This document shows positions 8,492 through 17,059 of a stretch of 38,102 nucleotides of DNA, piece by piece. Position numbers and translations under genes: made by a program. Source of the DNA: Pseudomonas lundensis (GTDB lineage Bacteria; Pseudomonadota; Gammaproteobacteria; Pseudomonadales; Pseudomonadaceae); NCBI RefSeq assembly GCF_002269125.1, contig NZ_NQKI01000041.1:1-38102 (forward strand), in the 5' to 3' direction. The notes beneath the pieces are model-generated. The model was not told the DNA's origin. It searched no databases and was given only the letters and a program-made list of their open reading frames with translations. How positions within the stretch are numbered: position 1 is the stretch's first letter; each line of letters opens with the position of its first letter.

Positions 8492-8818
8492 TCAAAAAAC
8501 AGACAAATCCAGCGGCCGAATCGCCCCCATCCAGATCGCATGTTCGGTGTGGTCCAGCAGGTCGTCTCCCGTCTCAGGGTGCAGAAACACCACCAGCCCA
8601 TTGCGATGCAGCGCCAGCCACGGCAAGACCACGCCGATCAACTCCGGGCCAAATGCCAACTGGCAGCTCCAGTCGGGGTGCGGGCCGACCGGTTTTTCGT
8701 GGACGCGGCCCATGTGCAGCTTGAAAAGGCGCGTGGCTTCTTCGGCAAGTGCACGCGCCTGGTCGAGGGTCGTGGCGTCAAAATAGAGGTGGGCGTGGTA
8801 GCCCTTGATGCGTTGCAT
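8492..8818 (-). CDS. DOPA 4,5-dioxygenase family protein
   Basis: This 108-residue protein has the pattern of the small DOPA 4,5-dioxygenase-like family: an N-terminal YHAHLYFD motif, a central H-x-x-P segment (VGPHPDWSCQLAF), and a C-terminal HTEHAIWMG motif whose histidines are candidate metal ligands. Plant and fungal relatives open catechol rings for pigment synthesis; the bacterial role is largely unknown. The frame stays open upstream to 9049, but the start at 8818 is chosen because AAGAGG precedes it at proper spacing and longer versions would run into aroE. It follows aroE by 38 bases on the same strand and is probably the last gene of the hemF-aroE operon. Confidence 0.8.
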   Translation of the reverse strand: MQRIKGYHAHLYFDATTLDQARALAEEATRLFKLHMGRVHEKPVGPHPDWSCQLAFGPELIGVVLPWLALHRNGLVVFLHPETGDDLLDHTEHAIWMGAIRPLDLSVF

Positions 8819-8856
8819 GAGTGCCTCTTGAAGACAATGGCAAGGGTGGGGGCGCT

Positions 8857-9678
8857 TTACAGCGCCAGCAACCTGCGCAATTGAGCCAGTGCGGGGGCGG
8901 TGTCGGGGCGCACGCCGCGCCATACAAAGAAGGCTTCTGCCGCCTGTTCGGCCAGCATCCCTAACCCGTCCATGACTTGGCCTGCACCCTGTTCGACGGC
9001 CCACGCGCAAAACGGCGTCGGCTCTTTGCCATACATCATGTCGTAGCACAGGGTGTTGCCCGGCTCGATCAGGCTGCTGGCAATGGGCGGGACTTCACCG
9101 GCCAGGCTGGCCGATGTCGCGTTGATGATCAGATCCACCGGTTCGCGCAACCAGTCAAACCCACTGGCCGCCACGGGGCCAAGGTCGCTGAACAGTTCGG
9201 CCAGCCCTTCGGCTTTCTCGACCGTGCGGTTGGCGATGGTCACTGAGGCCGGGCCTTGCGCCAGAATCGGCTCCAGTGCGCCACGCACCGCGCCACCGGC
9301 GCCGAGGATGAGGATGCGTTTGCCCTTGAGGCTGAAACCCGCATTGACCGTCAAATCACGCACCAGCCCGGCGCCGTCGGTGTTATCGCCCAGCAAACTG
9401 CCATCAGCCAGTTTGCTCAGGGTGTTCACCGCGCCGGCTCGTTGCGCACGGGCACTCAGTTGGCTGGCCAGTTGGTAAGCCTGCTCCTTGAAGGGCACGG
9501 TCACATTCGCCCCGCGACCTTCTTTGAAGAACGCGGTGGCGCAGCCCTGAAAATCATCCAGCGGCGCCAGCAGGGTGTCGTACTGCATGGCCTGCCCGGT
9601 TTGCTCGGCAAACAAGCGGTGCAACACCGGCGATTTGCTATGGGCAATCGGGTTACCAAAAACGACGTAACGGTCCAT
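8857..9678 (-). CDS. aroE: shikimate 5-dehydrogenase AroE
   Basis: AroE reduces 3-dehydroshikimate to shikimate with NADPH in the chorismate pathway. The 273-residue protein carries the substrate-binding GNPIAHSKSP motif at 8-17, catalytic Lys64 in NVTVPFKEQA, Asp101 in NTDGAG, and the nucleotide-binding loop GAGGA at 126-130. Length is normal. TGAGGA lies about ten bases upstream of the ATG. It sits 22 bases after hemF on the same strand, the conserved Pseudomonas arrangement, and precedes the dioxygenase-like gene. Confidence 0.97.
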   Translation of the reverse strand: MDRYVVFGNPIAHSKSPVLHRLFAEQTGQAMQYDTLLAPLDDFQGCATAFFKEGRGANVTVPFKEQAYQLASQLSARAQRAGAVNTLSKLADGSLLGDNTDGAGLVRDLTVNAGFSLKGKRILILGAGGAVRGALEPILAQGPASVTIANRTVEKAEGLAELFSDLGPVAASGFDWLREPVDLIINATSASLAGEVPPIASSLIEPGNTLCYDMMYGKEPTPFCAWAVEQGAGQVMDGLGMLAEQAAEAFFVWRGVRPDTAPALAQLRRLLAL

Positions 9679-9700
9679 CAGGCAAATTCCTCAGGCAATG

Positions 9701-10615
9701 TCAGGCGTTGGCCAGCCAGTCTCGGTCTTGCAGGAAGTAGTCGGTCAGGCGCGCTTCCGGGCTGCCGGGCTCGGCTTTCCAGTCGTAGCCCCAGCGCACC
9801 TGCGGCGGCAATGACATCAGGATCGACTCGGTACGGCCACCGGACTGCAAGCCGAACAAGGTGCCACGATCGTAGACCAGATTGAACTCGACGTAGCGGC
9901 CACGGCGAAACTCTTGAAACTCGCGCTGCTGCGCTGTGTATTCAGCCGCCTTGCGGCGCTGAACGATCGGCAGGTAGGCGTCGATGTACGCGTCGCCGAT
10001 GGCACGAATGAAGGCGAAACAGGTGTCGAAATCCCATTCGTTCAGGTCATCAAAAAACAGACCGCCAATGCCACGCGGCTCGTTGCGGTGCTTGATGTGG
10101 AAGTAGGTGTCGCACCAGGCTTTGTAACGCGGGTACACCTCGGCGCCAAACGGCGCGCAGGCCTGCTCGGCAATGCGGTGCCAGTGCACGCAGTCTTCTT
10201 CGACGGCGTAGTAGGGCGTGAGGTCGAAACCACCACCAAACCACCACACCGGCTCTTCCCCTTCTTTTTCAGCGATGAAAAAGCGCACGTTGGCGTGGGA
10301 AGTCGGCACATGCGGGTTGTGCGGGTGGATCACCAGCGACACGCCCAGCGCCTCAAAACCGCGGCCCGCCAGTTCAGGGCGATGCGCGCTGGCGGACGGC
10401 GGCAAACCGCTGCCGAAGACGTGGGAAAAGTTGACGCCGCCTTTTTCGATCACGTGGCCGTTTTCGATCACGCGTGTACGACCGCCGCCACCTGCCGGAC
10501 GCTGCCAGGCGTCTTCAACGAAGCGCGTGCCGCCGTCTTCGGTTTCCAGAGCGTTGCAAATACGGTCTTGAAGGTCGAGCAGATAGGCTTTCACAGCCTC
10601 GGTGCGGGTAGTCAT
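9701..10615 (-). CDS. hemF: oxygen-dependent coproporphyrinogen III oxidase HemF
   Basis: HemF decarboxylates coproporphyrinogen III to protoporphyrinogen IX using oxygen, a late step of haem synthesis in the cytoplasm. The 304-residue sequence has the family landmarks in order: GGGGRTRVIENG near residue 40, HPHNPHVPTSHANVRFF near 97-113, WWFGGGFDLTPYY near 124-136, RGIGGLFFDDLNEW near 180-194, and the C-terminal RYVEFNLVYDRGTLFGL. AAGGTG precedes the ATG by six bases. It is the first gene of the minus-strand hemF-aroE cluster and diverges from qor across about 160 bp. Confidence 0.97.
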   Translation of the reverse strand: MTTRTEAVKAYLLDLQDRICNALETEDGGTRFVEDAWQRPAGGGGRTRVIENGHVIEKGGVNFSHVFGSGLPPSASAHRPELAGRGFEALGVSLVIHPHNPHVPTSHANVRFFIAEKEGEEPVWWFGGGFDLTPYYAVEEDCVHWHRIAEQACAPFGAEVYPRYKAWCDTYFHIKHRNEPRGIGGLFFDDLNEWDFDTCFAFIRAIGDAYIDAYLPIVQRRKAAEYTAQQREFQEFRRGRYVEFNLVYDRGTLFGLQSGGRTESILMSLPPQVRWGYDWKAEPGSPEARLTDYFLQDRDWLANA

Positions 10616-10776
10616 GACATCACCTTGAATAGGTCAAAGCTACGCGGCACTTCGTCAGAGCGGGGCCGGCGGCAAAGGGCCGCTAGCATAACACCGCGTC
10701 CCGCCTCCTCGCAGTTGACGAAGATCACGCTTAAGCGTTGGATGTAGCCTTCGTGAACCCAGCGAGGACAGTGCAG

Positions 10777-11754
10777 ATGGCTAAACGTATTCAGTTTCGG
10801 GCCCACGGCGGCCCTGAAGTGCTTGAGTTTGTTGACTACTCCCCCGCCGAGCCGGGCCCGCAGCAGGTGCGGGTGCGCAATGAGGCCATCGGTCTTAATT
10901 TCATCGACACCTATTACCGCGGCGGTTTGTACCCGCTGCCCGAGCTGCCATCCGGGCTGGGCAACGAAGGGGCAGGGGTGGTGGATGCCATCGGCAGCGA
11001 CGTACGCAACGTTAACGTTGGCGACCGCGTGGCCTACGGCACCGGCCCGCTGGGGGCTTACAGCGAGTTGCACGTATTACCCGCCGCAAATGTGGTGAAG
11101 CTGCCCGACGACATTTCGTGCGAAGAGGCCGCCGCCGTAATGCTGAAAGGCCTGACGGTGCAGTACTTGTTGCGTCAGACCTATGAACTCAAGGGTGGCG
11201 AAACCATTCTGTTCCACGCGGCAGCCGGTGGCGTGGGTTCGATTGCCTGCCAATGGGCCAAGGCGCTGGGCGTACAGCTGATCGGCACGGTCAGTTCTCC
11301 GAAAAAAGCGGCATTGGCCAAAAAGCTGGGTGCGTGGGCAACCATCGACTACAGCCACGAAGATGTGGCCCAACGCGTGCTGGAACTGACCGACGGTAAG
11401 AAATGCCCCGTGGTCTATGACGGTGTCGGTAAAGATACCTGGCTGACGTCCCTGGACTGCCTGTCACTGCGTGGCTTGATGGTCAGCTTCGGTAACGCGT
11501 CGGGTGCCGTGACGGGGGTGAATTTGGGGATTTTGTCGCAGAAGGGCTCGTTGTATGTGACCCGGCCAACACTGGCGTCCTACGCCAATACCCCTGAAAA
11601 CCTGCAGAAAATGGCGGACGAGCTGTTCGACATGATCCGCAGCGACAATATTGTGGTGGACATCAGCCAGCGCTTTGCCTTGAAGGATGCCGCTCAGGCA
11701 CAAACCGAACTCTCAGCGCGCCGCACAACCGGCTCGACCATTCTGGTGCCTTGA
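10777..11754 (+). CDS. qor: NADPH:quinone oxidoreductase (zeta-crystallin type)
   Basis: This 325-residue medium-chain reductase of the quinone oxidoreductase class lacks the catalytic-zinc ligands of alcohol dehydrogenases. Visible motifs are NFIDTYYRGGLYPLP (about residues 42-56), GNEGAGVV, and the nucleotide-binding loop AAAGGVGSIACQWAK near 148-162. The reading frame extends upstream to 10738, but the ATG at 10777 is chosen because GAGGA lies about eight bases before it and it gives the usual family length. It is transcribed divergently from hemF and convergently with tsaC, matching other pseudomonads. Confidence 0.93.
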   Translation: MAKRIQFRAHGGPEVLEFVDYSPAEPGPQQVRVRNEAIGLNFIDTYYRGGLYPLPELPSGLGNEGAGVVDAIGSDVRNVNVGDRVAYGTGPLGAYSELHVLPAANVVKLPDDISCEEAAAVMLKGLTVQYLLRQTYELKGGETILFHAAAGGVGSIACQWAKALGVQLIGTVSSPKKAALAKKLGAWATIDYSHEDVAQRVLELTDGKKCPVVYDGVGKDTWLTSLDCLSLRGLMVSFGNASGAVTGVNLGILSQKGSLYVTRPTLASYANTPENLQKMADELFDMIRSDNIVVDISQRFALKDAAQAQTELSARRTTGSTILVP

Positions 11755-11770
11755 GTTCAAACAACCGATT

Positions 11771-11806
11771 GCCGCTGCCGAAGGCCTCGCAGCCTGCGAC
11801 AGCGGC
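11771..11806. terminator. nested inverted repeat between convergent qor and tsaC
   Basis: Outer arms GCCGCTG (11771-11777) and CAGCGGC (11800-11806) enclose an inner palindrome TCGCAG-C-CTGCGA (11787-11799). It lies in the 63-bp gap between two converging genes. It could act as a bidirectional terminator, and its inner part resembles the dispersed 'tcgcagcctgcg' repeat phrase of fluorescent pseudomonads. Confidence 0.45.
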
Positions 11807-11817
11807 CCCGATTTGAA

Positions 11818-12375
11818 TCAGGCCGGGCGAACCACGTTGCCGGTCGCCAGATCGCGAATCAGGCTCGGATTCTTACGCCCGCCCAGGTTGCCACCCAACA
11901 CATGGTCAATTTGCCCACGGAAGTACTGCTCCACCTTCAGTCGCGTGCGCGCAGCCGGCAAACCCGCCGGGTTGGCTGACGTCGATACGACAGGCCCTAC
12001 CAATGAACACAGTTCGCGCACCAGCGGGTGATCGCTCACGCGCAACGCCACGGTGTCGTGCACGCCAGTGATCCACTCGGGCAACAAGCCCTGATGCGGC
12101 ACCAGCCAGGTGTTCGGCCCCGGCCAGGTGCTGGCCATGCGGTCGAGCCAGTCCTGCGGGAAGTCTTCAAACAGGAAGTCGAACTGATGAATATTGTCGG
12201 CAACCAAAATCAGGCCTTTATCCACAGGCCTCGACTTGATGGCCAGCAGCCGTTCTACCGCGTCCTCATCCCATGGGTCGCAACCCAAACCCCAGACAGC
12301 TTCGGTGGGATAGGCAATCACCGCGCCCGCGCGAATGGCGGTTGCGGCTTGCTGTACGCGCCAGGTGCTGATCAT
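11818..12375 (-). CDS. tsaC: threonylcarbamoyl-AMP synthase TsaC (YrdC/RimN)
   Basis: TsaC makes threonylcarbamoyl-AMP from threonine, bicarbonate and ATP, the first step of the t6A37 modification of ANN-decoding tRNAs. The 185-residue protein shows the YrdC fold signatures: AGAVIAYPTEAVWGLGCDP (about residues 16-34), KSRPVDKGLILVA and, near the C-terminus, VSTSANPAGLPAA. The upstream in-frame extension to 12405 is not used: GGAGA lies eight bases before the ATG at 12375. It lies 36 bases downstream of dprA on the same strand, so the two are probably co-transcribed. Confidence 0.95.
   Translation of the reverse strand: MISTWRVQQAATAIRAGAVIAYPTEAVWGLGCDPWDEDAVERLLAIKSRPVDKGLILVADNIHQFDFLFEDFPQDWLDRMASTWPGPNTWLVPHQGLLPEWITGVHDTVALRVSDHPLVRELCSLVGPVVSTSANPAGLPAARTRLKVEQYFRGQIDHVLGGNLGGRKNPSLIRDLATGNVVRPA
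12218..12226 (+). other. DnaA box TTATCCACA (within tsaC)
   Basis: Exact consensus DnaA-binding 9-mer. One of seven exact copies between 12.2 and 24.8 kb. Confidence 0.6.
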
Positions 12376-12411
12376 TGAATGTCTCCAGATATGTGCTGTG
12401 CGCAAGTGTAC

Positions 12412-13518
12412 TTAGCTGGCGCGAGCAAACCAACGTCCACCCTCCAGGACGACGCGGCCTTCAAGCTCCAGTTCGGTCAGGGCGGCGAGCAGTGCAGGCA
12501 ACGCCCAGCCGCTGGCACTGGCCAGTCCTTCGCTGGTGTAAGGCGAAGCCTGCAACAATTGCACAAGCGGATGACAACTTGGCGTAAACAATTCACCGGT
12601 TGGCACCGCCATTGAGCGCCAGCCGCGTAACCCTTCCAGAATGTGCTCGACGGTTTCCACCAGCGTAGCCCCGTCGCGGATCAATTGATGACAGCCCCGT
12701 GCGCCAGGATGGTGGATGGAACCGGGCATGGCGTACACCTCTCGTCCCTGCTCGGCGGCAAGACGCGCAGTAATCAGCGAGCCACTGGCCACACTGGCTT
12801 CAACGACCAATACGCCTAGGGATAGACCGCTGATAATGCGAATGCGCCGCGGGAAGTTGCTGGCGTGTGGCCCGGCGTCCAGCGGGAACTCTGAAACAAC
12901 GGCACTGCCGCTCGCAATCATGGCGTCGGCCAGAGCACGATGTCGCTGTGGATAAAGTTTTTGCAACCCGGTGCCGAGCACCCCCACCGTCTGACCGCCG
13001 ATGTCCAGCGCGGCTTGATGTGCGGCGCCATCAATCCCCAGCGCCAGACCACTGGTAATGACAAATCCGGCGCCTGCCAAGGCGCGCGAAAAAGCGCTGG
13101 CGGTGTCCAGTCCCGGCCGCGAAGCGCGTCGGCTGCCGACCATTGCCAACTGGGGTTTTTCCAAAATCGACGGCTCACCTGCCACGAACAACAGGGGCGG
13201 CGCGTCGCTGAGTTCAGCCAGTAACGCCGGGTAATCGGGCTGGTCGTGGAGCAGCACGTGCTGGTTGCAGCCCTCAAGCCAGCGCAATGCAGCGCTTGCG
13301 CCGTCGCGCACCTCAACACTGCGCCGGGCTTGTGCGCAGACCGACGGCAAGCCCAACGCCCGCCACGCACTGGCAGGCGCACTCAGCGCCGAGCTGGCTG
13401 AGCCAAAGGCATTGAACAGGGTGTAATAACGACGAGGTCCTACTTCGGGCAAGCGATGCAGGCGCAAACGCGCTTCCAGCTCGGCCGGGGAAATACGCGA
13501 ACATTCAGACAGCGACAT
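12412..13518 (-). CDS. dprA: DNA processing protein DprA/Smf
   Basis: DprA binds incoming single-stranded DNA and loads RecA during natural transformation; it is kept even in species not known to be competent. The 368-residue protein has an N-terminal SAM-like region, a Rossmann-like core from about residue 130 (MVGSRRASRPGLD; ITSGLALGIDGAAH; GVLGTGLQKLYP; SEFPLDAGPHASNFPRRIRI; VEASVASGSLITA; YAMPGS) and a C-terminal winged-helix (DML1-like) domain near 305-368. AAGGA precedes the ATG. In other pseudomonads a LysM-domain gene lies directly upstream on this strand; here that position is empty. Confidence 0.95.
   Translation of the reverse strand: MSLSECSRISPAELEARLRLHRLPEVGPRRYYTLFNAFGSASSALSAPASAWRALGLPSVCAQARRSVEVRDGASAALRWLEGCNQHVLLHDQPDYPALLAELSDAPPLLFVAGEPSILEKPQLAMVGSRRASRPGLDTASAFSRALAGAGFVITSGLALGIDGAAHQAALDIGGQTVGVLGTGLQKLYPQRHRALADAMIASGSAVVSEFPLDAGPHASNFPRRIRIISGLSLGVLVVEASVASGSLITARLAAEQGREVYAMPGSIHHPGARGCHQLIRDGATLVETVEHILEGLRGWRSMAVPTGELFTPSCHPLVQLLQASPYTSEGLASASGWALPALLAALTELELEGRVVLEGGRWFARAS
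12947..12955 (-). other. DnaA box (within dprA)
   Basis: TGTGGATAA, the exact complement of TTATCCACA, in the dprA coding sequence. Confidence 0.55.
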
Positions 13519-13564
13519 AGGATCATCCTTGATCTGTTTCAGCAGCGTTACGAAGTCAACAACC

Positions 13565-13573
13565 TGTGGATAA
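13565..13573 (-). other. DnaA box (intergenic, upstream of dprA)
   Basis: Exact TGTGGATAA about 50 bases upstream of the dprA start, the only copy of the cluster in the dprA-def gap. Confidence 0.6.
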
Positions 13574-14040
13574 CTCTGTTAACAAGTTGTTCGGGAAATT
13601 CACCCACCGGGGTGGCGGGGTGTGTCGATACCCTTGAAATACAGGGCGCATCCCCCACCTTAGTAGAACGATTCAGCCAGACACCGAAGAGGCAAAAGGC
13701 CACTTGGCAGAATCCCATGAGAAGTGGGCAATACACCTCAGGCCCTGCAAGCATCCGACTCACAATCAACGCAGGCGGGGCCTGAGTTTCAGGACCAGAA
13801 GGCAGCTGTAAAACCAGGCCACGGGTGTCATATCCGCTGACAAACGAGCCCTCACCGGTCGGTTTCAAAGTGCTACAAGCGCCAGACCGCAAGGCGTACG
13901 TACCCTGCAGCCCGGCAGCTAGTCGTTTCATCCGCGGGTGAATCCCTTTATTATGTGCGCTCGCGTGAAACGCCTGAGCCCGAGCGGGTTCTCTCTGAAA
14001 GAGACGTTTTGCACAGGTTGCCCGAGTCCTCAGGACCCAC

Positions 14041-14070
14041 CTGACAACCGTTATTAATCTTTCATACAGT
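14041..14070 (+). promoter_or_regulatory. possible sigma70 promoter of def
   Basis: CTGACA (14041-14046, 5/6 to TTGACA) is followed after 18 bases by TACAGT (14065-14070, 4/6 to TATAAT), ending 15 bases before the def ATG. The predicted leader would be very short, and no Shine-Dalgarno is visible before def. Both facts make this a tentative call. Confidence 0.3.
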
Positions 14071-14085
14071 GCAGCAATTACGCCT

Positions 14086-14592
14086 ATGGCCATCTTGAAC
14101 ATCCTCGAATTCCCAGACTCGCGACTACGCACCATCGCCAAGCCCGTGGAGGTTGTGGACGACGAAGTGCGTCAGTTGATCGACGACATGTTTGAAACCA
14201 TGTACGAAGCGCCCGGCATCGGCCTGGCAGCGACCCAGGTCAACGTCCACAAGCGCATCGTGGTCATGGACCTGAGCGAAGACCGCAGCGCACCGATGGT
14301 CTTCATCAACCCGGCGTTCGAAACCCTGACTGACGAGATGGACCAGTACCAGGAAGGTTGCCTGTCAGTGCCGGGTTTCTATGAAAACGTAGATCGCCCG
14401 CAACGCGTCAAAATCAACGCGCTGGACCGTGATGGCAAACCGTTCGAAATGATTGCCGAGGGTTTGCTGGCCGTGTGCATCCAGCACGAGTGCGATCACC
14501 TCAACGGCAAGCTGTTCGTCGATTACCTGTCTAATCTCAAGCGTGACCGGATCAAGAAGAAGCTGGAAAAACTGCACCGCCAGAACGCTTGA
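14086..14592 (+). CDS. def: peptide deformylase
   Basis: Def removes the formyl group from the N-terminal methionine of nascent proteins, acting at the ribosome exit. The 168-residue enzyme has all three family motifs: GIGLAATQVN near 45-54, EGCLSVPG with metal ligand Cys92, and QHECDHLNG with metal ligands His134 and His138 and catalytic Glu135. The start gives the conserved MAILNILEFPD N-terminus although no good ribosome site is visible. It is followed by fmt on the same strand, so formylation and deformylation functions are paired. Confidence 0.97.
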   Translation: MAILNILEFPDSRLRTIAKPVEVVDDEVRQLIDDMFETMYEAPGIGLAATQVNVHKRIVVMDLSEDRSAPMVFINPAFETLTDEMDQYQEGCLSVPGFYENVDRPQRVKINALDRDGKPFEMIAEGLLAVCIQHECDHLNGKLFVDYLSNLKRDRIKKKLEKLHRQNA

Positions 14593-14765
14593 CCGGCCCT
14601 GCGGCTGCCGCCCACGCACGCGCCTGAGATCCCGCGCGAGGCGGCTGTGTTCCGAGGCAACACCGGTATGCCTGAAGCCCCCGCCGCCGGGGGCTGGCAC
14701 GGCAGCGGATACCGGTAGTTCCCGGGATTATTCCCGCGCACTCCCCCATTCCAAGTGAGTAATCC

Positions 14766-15731
14766 ATGACTGAGCCACTGCGCATCGTCTTTGCTGGCAC
14801 CCCAGAATTCGCCGCTGAACACCTCAAGGCACTGCTCGACAGCCCTTACGAGATCGTTGCGGTTTACACCCAACCGGACCGTCCGGCCGGGCGCGGGCAA
14901 AAGCTGATGCCAAGCCCGGTCAAGCAACTCGCGCAGGAACACTCTATTGCTGTCATGCAGCCGCCCACTTTGCGTGCGCCTGAAGCCCAGGCTGAACTGG
15001 CTGCGCTCAAGCCGGACTTGATGGTCGTAGTGGCCTATGGCCTGATCCTGCCGCAAGCCGTGCTGGATATTCCACGTCTGGGCTGTATCAACAGTCACGC
15101 CTCGCTGCTGCCACGCTGGCGCGGAGCAGCGCCGATCCAGCGGGCCATTGAAGCGGGCGACAGCAAAAGCGGCGTGACCGTAATGCACATGGAGGCGGGT
15201 CTAGACACCGGCCCCATGCTGCTAACGGCCGTTACCCCTATCACGCGTGAAGACACCGGCGGCAGCCTGCATGATCGTCTGGCCGAGCTGGGCCCGCCTG
15301 CGGTGATCGAAGCCATTGCTGGCCTGGCAGCCGGCACGTTGGTGGGCGAAGTGCAGGACGACAGCCTCGCAACCTACGCCCACAAGCTGAACAAAGACGA
15401 AGCACGCATCGACTGGAATCGTCCGGCAAGTGAGCTTGAGCGACAGATTCGCGCGTTCAACCCATGGCCGATTTGCCACACCACGTTGAATGGCGAAACC
15501 ATGAAGGTGCTTGCAGCAAATGTGCCTTACCTGAAGCATGAGCAAGCACCGGGAACCATTTTAGGCGCATCCAAAGAAGGCCTTCTGGTGAGCTGCGGGA
15601 AGGGCGCGTTGCGCCTGACACGCCTGCAATTACCCGGTGGCAAAGCGCTGAACTTCAGCGACTTTTTCAACAGCCGCCGTGAGAAATTCGCTATCGGCAC
15701 CACCTTCGGTGAAACGGAAAAAGCCCAATGA
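14766..15731 (+). CDS. fmt: methionyl-tRNA formyltransferase
   Basis: Fmt transfers a formyl group from 10-formyl-tetrahydrofolate to initiator Met-tRNA. The 321-residue protein has the catalytic set of the formyltransferase fold, Asn109, His111 and Asp147, in GCINSHASLLPRWRGAAP and GLDTGP. The tRNA-recognition loop (QPDRPAGRGQKL, residues 37-48) and a C-terminal OB-like domain are also visible. Its last codons overlap the start of rsmB in ATGA, so the two are translationally coupled. A 173-bp gap separates it from def and may contain its own promoter. Confidence 0.97.
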   Translation: MTEPLRIVFAGTPEFAAEHLKALLDSPYEIVAVYTQPDRPAGRGQKLMPSPVKQLAQEHSIAVMQPPTLRAPEAQAELAALKPDLMVVVAYGLILPQAVLDIPRLGCINSHASLLPRWRGAAPIQRAIEAGDSKSGVTVMHMEAGLDTGPMLLTAVTPITREDTGGSLHDRLAELGPPAVIEAIAGLAAGTLVGEVQDDSLATYAHKLNKDEARIDWNRPASELERQIRAFNPWPICHTTLNGETMKVLAANVPYLKHEQAPGTILGASKEGLLVSCGKGALRLTRLQLPGGKALNFSDFFNSRREKFAIGTTFGETEKAQ

Positions 15732-17038
15732 ACCCGCGTCTGGCCGCCGCCAAGGCACTGACTGCTGTTCTGAACGGCAAAGCCTCGCTCAACAGCTCAT
15801 TGCCGTTACAACTGGATAAAGTCGAAGTCCGCGACCGCGGCCTGACCCAAGACCTCGCATTCGGCACGGCACGCTGGCAGCCACGCCTGTCCGCGCTGGC
15901 CAACAAGCTGTTGCAAAAGCCGTTCAAAGCAGCAGACGCCGACGTCGAGGCTTTGCTACTTGTCGGCCTGTATCAACTGCTCTACACCCGCATTCCCGCG
16001 CACGCCGCCATCGGTGAAACCGTGGGTTGCGCCGACAAGCTGAAAAAACCGTGGGCCAAAGGCCTGCTGAACGCCGTGTTGCGTAACGCCCAGCGCGAAA
16101 GCGAGGCATTGTTGGCCGAGCTGGAACACGATCCGGTGGTGCGCACGGCGCACCCGCGCTGGTTGCAAAAATCCCTGAAAGCATTCTGGCCTGAGCAATG
16201 GGAAGCCATTTGCGCAGCCAATAACGCGCATCCCCCTATGATTCTGCGGGTTAATCGTCGCCATCATCGCCGTGATGCCTACCTGCAATTGCTGGCGGAC
16301 GCCGGTGTCGAGGCGACGCCGTGTGTATTCAGTCAGGACGGCATCGTGCTGGCTGAAGCCTGTGACGTGCGGAACCTGCCAGGCTTCGCCGAAGGCTGGA
16401 TCAGCGTGCAGGACGAAGCCGCGCAACTGGCTGCCGACTTGCTCGATCTGGCCCCCGGCCAGCGCGTGCTCGACGCCTGCTGCGCACCGGGTGGCAAAAC
16501 CTGTCACATCCTTGAAGTTGAACCCACGCTGGCAGGGGTTGTGGCTGTGGATCTGGAAGCCAAGCGTCTGGTGCGTGTGCGCGAGAACCTTGAGCGCCTG
16601 GGCTTGAGTGCCGAATTGATCGCTGCTGACGGCCGCGACACCGCCACGTGGTGGGACGGCAAGCCCTTCCAGCGCATTTTGCTGGATGCGCCTTGCTCCG
16701 CGACGGGCGTGATCCGACGTCACCCGGACATCAAGCTGACACGCCAACCAGACGACATCGCCGCCCTCGCGGCCCTGCAAGGCGAGTTGCTGGACGCAAT
16801 GTGGCCGACGCTCGACGTCGGAGGCATTCTGCTCTACGCCACGTGCTCGACGCTGCCGACCGAGAACACCGAGGTGATTGAAGCGTTCCTTGCCCGCACA
16901 CCGGGTGCGCGTGAGCTGGACATCGCCGGGGATTTCGGCCTCAAGCAACCGCACGGGCGCCAGTTACTGGCCCAGGAAGGCGGGCATGATGGCTTCTACT
17001 ACGCCAAATTGATCAAGATCGCAGCTGCTCGCGGCTAA
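15728..17038 (+). CDS. rsmB: 16S rRNA m5C967 methyltransferase RsmB (Sun/Fmu)
   Basis: RsmB methylates C967 of 16S rRNA with S-adenosylmethionine. The 436-residue protein has an N-terminal NusB-like RNA-binding domain (about 1-140) and a C-terminal Rossmann methyltransferase domain. Motifs are DACCAPGGKT for cofactor binding (about 250-259), DAPCSATGVIRRHPDIK with Cys323, and YATCSTLPTEN with Cys373, the two cysteines typical of RNA m5C methyltransferases. Start and fmt stop overlap by four bases. trkA follows 21 bases downstream, continuing the fmt-rsmB-trkA order. Confidence 0.96.
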   Translation: MNPRLAAAKALTAVLNGKASLNSSLPLQLDKVEVRDRGLTQDLAFGTARWQPRLSALANKLLQKPFKAADADVEALLLVGLYQLLYTRIPAHAAIGETVGCADKLKKPWAKGLLNAVLRNAQRESEALLAELEHDPVVRTAHPRWLQKSLKAFWPEQWEAICAANNAHPPMILRVNRRHHRRDAYLQLLADAGVEATPCVFSQDGIVLAEACDVRNLPGFAEGWISVQDEAAQLAADLLDLAPGQRVLDACCAPGGKTCHILEVEPTLAGVVAVDLEAKRLVRVRENLERLGLSAELIAADGRDTATWWDGKPFQRILLDAPCSATGVIRRHPDIKLTRQPDDIAALAALQGELLDAMWPTLDVGGILLYATCSTLPTENTEVIEAFLARTPGARELDIAGDFGLKQPHGRQLLAQEGGHDGFYYAKLIKIAAARG

Positions 17039-17059
17039 TCGAGAACAGGAAATGACGGC

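Larger units (their letters stand above)
13519..14085. other. 567-bp gap between dprA and def; expected lysM gene missing
   Basis: No gene with a ribosome site or recognisable product is seen. A minus-strand open frame (13548-14141) covers most of the gap, but it overlaps the first 56 bases of def and has no LysM, signal-peptide or other recognisable features. The segment contains a DnaA box at 13565-13573 and a possible def promoter near 14041-14070. A LysM-domain gene of roughly 340 codons occupies this place in P. aeruginosa and P. putida; the gap is too short to hold one. Confidence 0.6.

Noticed and set aside
13548..14141. 197-codon minus-strand open frame in the dprA-def gap
   Set aside because: It overlaps the start of def, has no ribosome site, no recognisable domain and an unusual composition. 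It is considered a chance frame or translated intergenic repeat.
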